The translations under genes and the position numbers were made by a program. From Motiliproteus sp965230735 (GTDB lineage: Bacteria; Pseudomonadota; Gammaproteobacteria; Pseudomonadales; Balneatricaceae), in assembly GCF_965230735.1 (NCBI RefSeq), contig NZ_OZ246016.1:930001-994000 (forward strand): a stretch of 64,000 nt of DNA, read 5' to 3'. Positions 60,055 to 64,000 of this stretch are shown here, piece after piece (position 1 is the first letter of the stretch; each line of letters starts with the position of its first letter). Below the pieces are notes generated by a model. The model ran no database searches. It saw only the letters and a program-made list of their open reading frames with translations, and had not been told where the DNA came from.

Positions 60055-61780
60055 TCTCGGTTTCCCCGGAAGCCGGATGACAGAGCGCCGACCAGGCCTC
60101 GAACTGACTCAGAAACACCTGACCGTTGAGCTGTTGCAGGAAATGGGAGCGTTTGAGCTGGTCCATCACCGGTCCCTTAACCTCCGACAGGTGGAAATAG
60201 ACCCCGCTGTCGCAAAGCCGGTCGTTGATCGCTTCCAGGCTCTCCAGAGCTGAAGCGTCGATCAGGTTGACCGCCGGACACATCAGCACCAGGTGTTCGA
60301 TCTCCGGATTGTCGGCCACCAGCTCGTAAACCCGATCTTCCAGATAGCGGGCGTTGGCGAAGTAGAGGCTCTCGTCGATCCGCAGGGTCAAAATGTGGCG
60401 ATCGGTTTGCACCTCGTGACGTTCAATGTTGCGGAAGTGTTCGGTCCCGGGCACCCGTCCCACCACGGCGCTGTGGGGTTTGCTGGTGCGATACAGGTGC
60501 AGCAGGATCGATAGGGTCACCCCGGCAATAATCCCCAGCTCGACACCCTGTAGCAGGGTCAGCACGATGGTAGCCAGCATCGCAGCGAAGTCGCTGCGAG
60601 AGTAGTCCCAGGTCCGCTTTAGTGCACCAAGGTCGACCAGCGACAGCACCGCGACGATGATGGTGGCCGCCAGCGTCGCCTTAGGCAGGAAATAGATCAG
60701 CGGCGTGAGCAGCAATGCCGCCAGGGCGATACCGATGGCGGTGAAGGCCCCTGCTGCAGGAGTTTCGGCCCCGGCATCGAAGTTGACCACCGAGCGGGCA
60801 AAGCCGCCGGTTACGGGGTAGCCGCCGGATAGGGAGGAGGCGATATTGGCACTGCCCAGGCCGATCAACTCCTGATTGGGTTCGATCCGTTGGCGCCGTT
60901 TGGCCGCCAGGGTCTGGGCCACCGACACCGACTCGACAAAGCCGACCACGCTGATCAACAGGGCCGAGATAAACAGCTGCTGCCACAGGTCCATGTCGAA
61001 ACTGGGAAGGGTCAGGCTGGGTAGGCCCTGGGGTACGGCTCCGACGACGGCAACCTGCTGCTCAACCAGGCCGAATAGCCAGACCGCCAGGGTGGTTCCG
61101 GCTACCGCCAGCACAGGGCCGGCCTTGGCGCAAAGGTCGGCCAGTCGAGGCGGCAGCCCGAACCCGATCAACAGGGGCTTGAGCCCCTGACGAACCCAGA
61201 ACAGAAAACCGGTGGCCAGCACGCCGATCACCAGGGTGGTCGGGTTGATCTGATCGAGCCGGGCCAGCAGCGACTGGACGATCTCCAGCAAATTGTGGCC
61301 CGACGCATCGACGCCCAGCAGGTGCTTGAGCTGACTGGCGGCGATAATGATCCCCGAGGCGGTGATAAACCCGGAGATCACCGGGTGGCTGAGAAAGTTG
61401 GCCAGCAGGCCGAGCCGGAAGATCCCCATCAACACCAGCATCAGGCCGGAGATAAATGCCAGCGCCACCGCCGCCACCAGGTACTCCTGGGTACCCTGCA
61501 ACGCCAGATTGCCGACCGCGGCGGCGGTCATCAGCGAGACCACCGCCACCGGGCCGACCGCCAGGGTCCGGCTGCTGCCGAACAGGGCGTAGGCCACCAG
61601 CGGCAGGATGCTGGCGTAGAGACCGACCTCCGGAGGCAAGCCGGCCAGCAGCGCATAGGCCAGCGACTGCGGGATCAGCATGATGGTCACGATCAGGGCC
61701 GCGACCAGGTCGGAGGTCAGGGACTGGCGATTATAGGTGCCGAGCCAATCGAAGATCGGCAGGTAGCGTTTTAACTTCAC
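59972..61780 (-). CDS. SulP-family anion transporter with STAS domain
   Basis: A 602-residue protein with the SLC26/SulP membrane core, family opening SDLVAALIVTIMLIPQSLAY and the GSANIASSLSGGYPVTGGFARS core motif, followed by a cytoplasmic STAS domain (about 460-570; FANARYLEDRV, CPAVNLIDASALESL). Members carry sulfate, bicarbonate, or other anions. Its place beside sulfide-oxidising genes suggests sulfate or sulfite movement, an inference only. The start has an AACG-type weak ribosome site. The 3' end overlaps the MFS gene by 83 bases. Confidence 0.9.
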   Translation of the reverse strand: MKLKRYLPIFDWLGTYNRQSLTSDLVAALIVTIMLIPQSLAYALLAGLPPEVGLYASILPLVAYALFGSSRTLAVGPVAVVSLMTAAAVGNLALQGTQEYLVAAVALAFISGLMLVLMGIFRLGLLANFLSHPVISGFITASGIIIAASQLKHLLGVDASGHNLLEIVQSLLARLDQINPTTLVIGVLATGFLFWVRQGLKPLLIGFGLPPRLADLCAKAGPVLAVAGTTLAVWLFGLVEQQVAVVGAVPQGLPSLTLPSFDMDLWQQLFISALLISVVGFVESVSVAQTLAAKRRQRIEPNQELIGLGSANIASSLSGGYPVTGGFARSVVNFDAGAETPAAGAFTAIGIALAALLLTPLIYFLPKATLAATIIVAVLSLVDLGALKRTWDYSRSDFAAMLATIVLTLLQGVELGIIAGVTLSILLHLYRTSKPHSAVVGRVPGTEHFRNIERHEVQTDRHILTLRIDESLYFANARYLEDRVYELVADNPEIEHLVLMCPAVNLIDASALESLEAINDRLCDSGVYFHLSEVKGPVMDQLKRSHFLQQLNGQVFLSQFEAWSALCHPASGETEIKPAPVEPNEQALSADAPLPPESPAVR

Positions 61781-61826
61781 AGCGTCTCCCGTTCACCGCA
61801 ACTGCTTGTGTTAGCGCGTGATCGCA

Positions 61827-63566
61827 TCAAGGCTTGTCCTTCCAGTCACAGGCATCGCTGGTGTCCTGAACGGCCGGGTTATGGGCCAGGATCTCCGGCT
61901 CGGCCAACCACTCGCGGCCCTTGAGCATGCCTTCCCAGTACAGCCAGGGCAGCATCTTCTCCTTCAGCAGCCAGGACAGCTTGCTGGGTCGGGTACCCTG
62001 CACCAGCCAGTTGGGGAAGGTGGGCAGCAGTTTGCCGCCGTAGCCGAATTCGGCCAGTACGATCTTGCCCCGTTCCACCGTCAGCGGGCAGGAGCCGTAA
62101 CCGTCGTAGATCGCCCGTGGCGCTTCGCCCTCCAACGCCCGTAAGACGTTTTCGGCCACCACCGGGGCTTGCTTGCGCACCGCCGCTGCGGTCTTGGCGT
62201 TGGGGGTGTTGCCGCCATCGCCCAATCCGAAGATATCGCCGAACTGCTTGTGCTGCAGGGTTTCCGGGCTCAGATCGAGCCAGCCGTCGGCATCGGCCAG
62301 CGGGCTGTCGACGATAAATTTCGGTGACGTCTGCGGCGGGCAGACGTGGATCATATCGAACGGCTTTTCGACTTCGCTGACCTGGCCTTCGCCGTCGGTC
62401 ACTTTGAACAGGGCGGTCTTGGCCTGACCATCGACGGCGGCCAGGTTGTGCATAAAGTTGAGCTCGATACCGTACTTCTCGATGTACTCCATCAGGGCCG
62501 GGACATAGTCGGCGACGCCGAACAGTGCGCCGCCGGCGTTGCAGAACTGGATATCCAGCTCGCCCAGTCGGTTGTTGCGATGCCAGTAGTCGCAAGCCAG
62601 GTACATCGCCTTCTGTGGTGCGCCGGCACACTTGATCGGCATCGGTGGCTGGGTAAACAGCGCCTTGCCCCTGCGGGTGCTCTGCACCAGGTCCCAGGTG
62701 TAGGGTGCCAGGTCGAACAGGTAGTTGGAGGTGACGCCGTTGCTGCCCAGGGTCTCTCGCAGCCCCGGAATCGCATCCCAGTCCAGTCGCAGGCCCGGTG
62801 ACACCACCAGCATGCGGTAGCCGATCCGCTCACCATCTTCCAGCACCACCTGTTGCTGTTTGGGCTCGAAGGTGGAGGCGGCGGCGTGGTACCACTTGAC
62901 CTGATCGGGCATCACCTGCTCCATCGGCCGAACCGTGTCCTTGCGCTCGAAGACACCACCACCGACCAGGGTCCAGCCGGGTTGGTAGAAGTGTTCGGTA
63001 CGCGGCTCGATAATGGCGATGTCCAGATCCGGCTTTCGCTTCAGCAGGCTGGCGGCGACCGATTGCCCCCCGGCCCCACCGCCGACGATCAAGACATCGT
63101 GGCGGCGGCCGCTGCCGGAGGTGATCGCCTGGGCAGGCAGCCCTTCGTTGGCCAGGGCATTGATCCGCTCACGCTGGGCACTGAGGTCATAGCCGGCGGC
63201 AGCCGTCGCCTTCAGGATCGCCTCGACATCCAGACGCGGTGCTTCGGCCAGCGCCCACAGGGTGCAGCAGCGGGTTCCGGTTCGGCAGAATGCCAGTACC
63301 GGGCCACGGATAGCGGCCATCATTTCACGGAAGTCGGCGGCATTTTCATCGGTGATCTGGCCGGAAATAACCGGCAGGTAGTACCAGGCCAGTCCGTGTC
63401 GTTCGCAGGCTTGGCGGATCTCATCGTTGGCGGGTTGATCCTCGCTCTCGTTGTCAGGGCGATTGCTCATGATCGCCTTGAACCCCATCGAGGCGGCAAG
63501 GCCGACGTCGGCGGCGGTGATCTGCGAGCAGACACTGATAAAAGGGCTTAACTGATGAACATCCAT
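61827..63566 (-). CDS. DUF442 phosphatase-like domain fused to an SQR-like flavoprotein
   Basis: A 579-residue fusion. Residues 1-135 are a DUF442 domain with CRTGTR at 94-99. From about residue 155 an SQR-type flavoprotein starts (VLIVGGGAGGQSV, PRTEHFYQPGWTLVGGGVF) with KCAGAPQKAMYLACDYW, whose Cys313 matches the first redox Cys of human SQOR-type enzymes. The region that holds the second redox Cys in SQOR reads FGLGDGGNTPNAKTAAA, with Gly451 where Cys is expected; Cys409 (HVCPPQ) is another candidate. The fusion is known from sulfide-detoxification loci. It lies between SulP and a persulfide dioxygenase-like gene. Confidence 0.9.
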   Translation of the reverse strand: MDVHQLSPFISVCSQITAADVGLAASMGFKAIMSNRPDNESEDQPANDEIRQACERHGLAWYYLPVISGQITDENAADFREMMAAIRGPVLAFCRTGTRCCTLWALAEAPRLDVEAILKATAAAGYDLSAQRERINALANEGLPAQAITSGSGRRHDVLIVGGGAGGQSVAASLLKRKPDLDIAIIEPRTEHFYQPGWTLVGGGVFERKDTVRPMEQVMPDQVKWYHAAASTFEPKQQQVVLEDGERIGYRMLVVSPGLRLDWDAIPGLRETLGSNGVTSNYLFDLAPYTWDLVQSTRRGKALFTQPPMPIKCAGAPQKAMYLACDYWHRNNRLGELDIQFCNAGGALFGVADYVPALMEYIEKYGIELNFMHNLAAVDGQAKTALFKVTDGEGQVSEVEKPFDMIHVCPPQTSPKFIVDSPLADADGWLDLSPETLQHKQFGDIFGLGDGGNTPNAKTAAAVRKQAPVVAENVLRALEGEAPRAIYDGYGSCPLTVERGKIVLAEFGYGGKLLPTFPNWLVQGTRPSKLSWLLKEKMLPWLYWEGMLKGREWLAEPEILAHNPAVQDTSDACDWKDKP

Positions 63567-63670
63567 ACCGGGCTCCCTGATGTCGTAAATATTGTTGTTA
63601 TCGGTTTTATTGTTATGGGTCTTTTGGGTTTGGGCTGGGGCGTAAGTGAACGCCCGCTAACGACAGCCGG

Positions 63671-64000
63671 TTAAAACAGGTTGAGGGGGACTTTCAGGTA
63701 GATCTGGCCGTTGTCCTCGGCCGGCGGCATCTGGCCGGCACGCATATTGACCTGTACCGAAGGCAGAATCAGCCGCGGCATACCCAGGGTCTTGTCCCTC
63801 TCAGAACGCATCTGCTCAAAATCCTGCTGGCTGATACCGTGGCCGACATGAATGTTGTTCTGGCGCTCTTCGGCGACGGTGGTCTCCCAGGCGTACTGAT
63901 CCCGACCAGGGGCCTTGTAGTCGTGGCACATGAACAGACGGGTCTCTCCCGGTAGGGAGAAAATCTTCTGGATCGACTGGAATAGGATACCGGCATCGCC
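63671..64000 (-). CDS. Persulfide dioxygenase / Blh-type MBL-fold hydrolase (C-terminal part, 3' end present)
   Basis: The last 109 residues of a gene whose 5' end lies beyond the window. The segment ETRLFMCHDYKAPGRDQYAWETTV matches the metallo-beta-lactamase-fold persulfide dioxygenase/Blh family near its metal-ligand His-Asp pair, followed by SERDKTLGMPRLILPSVQVN. Such enzymes oxidise glutathione persulfide to sulfite. It is 104 bases upstream of the DUF442-SQR gene and co-directional, so the two likely form a sulfide-oxidation operon. The frame is open to the window edge. Confidence 0.85.
   Translation of the reverse strand, partial: GDAGILFQSIQKIFSLPGETRLFMCHDYKAPGRDQYAWETTVAEERQNNIHVGHGISQQDFEQMRSERDKTLGMPRLILPSVQVNMRAGQMPPAEDNGQIYLKVPLNLF

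Overview
The window reads as ordinary chromosome of a free-living, probably marine gammaproteobacterium. The evidence is the maoP/hdfR pair, an E. coli-like initiator tRNA, an OxyR with cysteines at exactly positions 199 and 208, oxyR-recG and coaD-ferredoxin gene orders, and many TRAP, TctABC, chemotaxis and c-di-GMP genes. The mix suggests the Oceanospirillales or a neighbouring order; that placement is inference from gene content and order only. No rRNA, CRISPR array, prophage or plasmid module was seen. One complete IS3-family element is present.

Left part (1-14.9 kb): a RimK-associated type aspartic protease; maoP divergent from hdfR; a small K+ channel; a four-gene arsenic operon (arsR-acr3-GAPDH-arsJ) that couples arsenite efflux to arsenate detoxification through 1-arseno-3-phosphoglycerate; an esterase; a subtilase autotransporter; then a membrane/redox cluster (His-rich small protein, HupE/UreJ-like permease, anchored periplasmic protein, cytochrome b561, response regulator, histidine kinase).

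Middle (14.9-35.7 kb): a MocR regulator divergent from three GNAT acetyltransferases and a LysE exporter; panC; a catabolic block with methylmalonate-semialdehyde dehydrogenase, a DctPQM TRAP transporter and a second MocR regulator; an Ogt methyltransferase translationally coupled to a monooxygenase-fold protein; a LysR regulator and TctBAC tricarboxylate-type transporter; then RidA-like, amino-acid oxidase and Asp/Glu racemase-like genes that suit D-amino-acid or imino-acid metabolism.

Signalling block (35.7-44.1 kb): a PAS protein with a CZB-domain chemoreceptor (a split Aer-like pair), two identical initiator tRNA genes, a c-type haem-motif GGDEF-EAL protein, a PilZ protein and a Cache-PAS-GGDEF cyclase.

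Right part (44.2-64 kb): a DUF2946-like protein with the PCu(A)C copper chaperone; oxyR-recG; an epimerase, elbB, a HexR-like regulator, an M48 lipoprotein, coaD-ferredoxin, the IS3 element, a DUF501 protein, a DsbA-like protein, a periplasmic-sensor GGDEF protein, an MFS permease and, at the edge, a sulfur cluster: SulP, a DUF442-SQR fusion and the end of a persulfide-dioxygenase-like hydrolase that runs off the window.

The points most worth a second look are the SQR-like fusion that keeps one redox cysteine but appears to lack its partner, the HupE/b561/two-component cluster, the U1:U72 mismatch in the initiator tRNAs, the split aerotaxis pair beside a c-di-GMP cluster, and an intrinsic terminator built into the end of the IS transposase gene.
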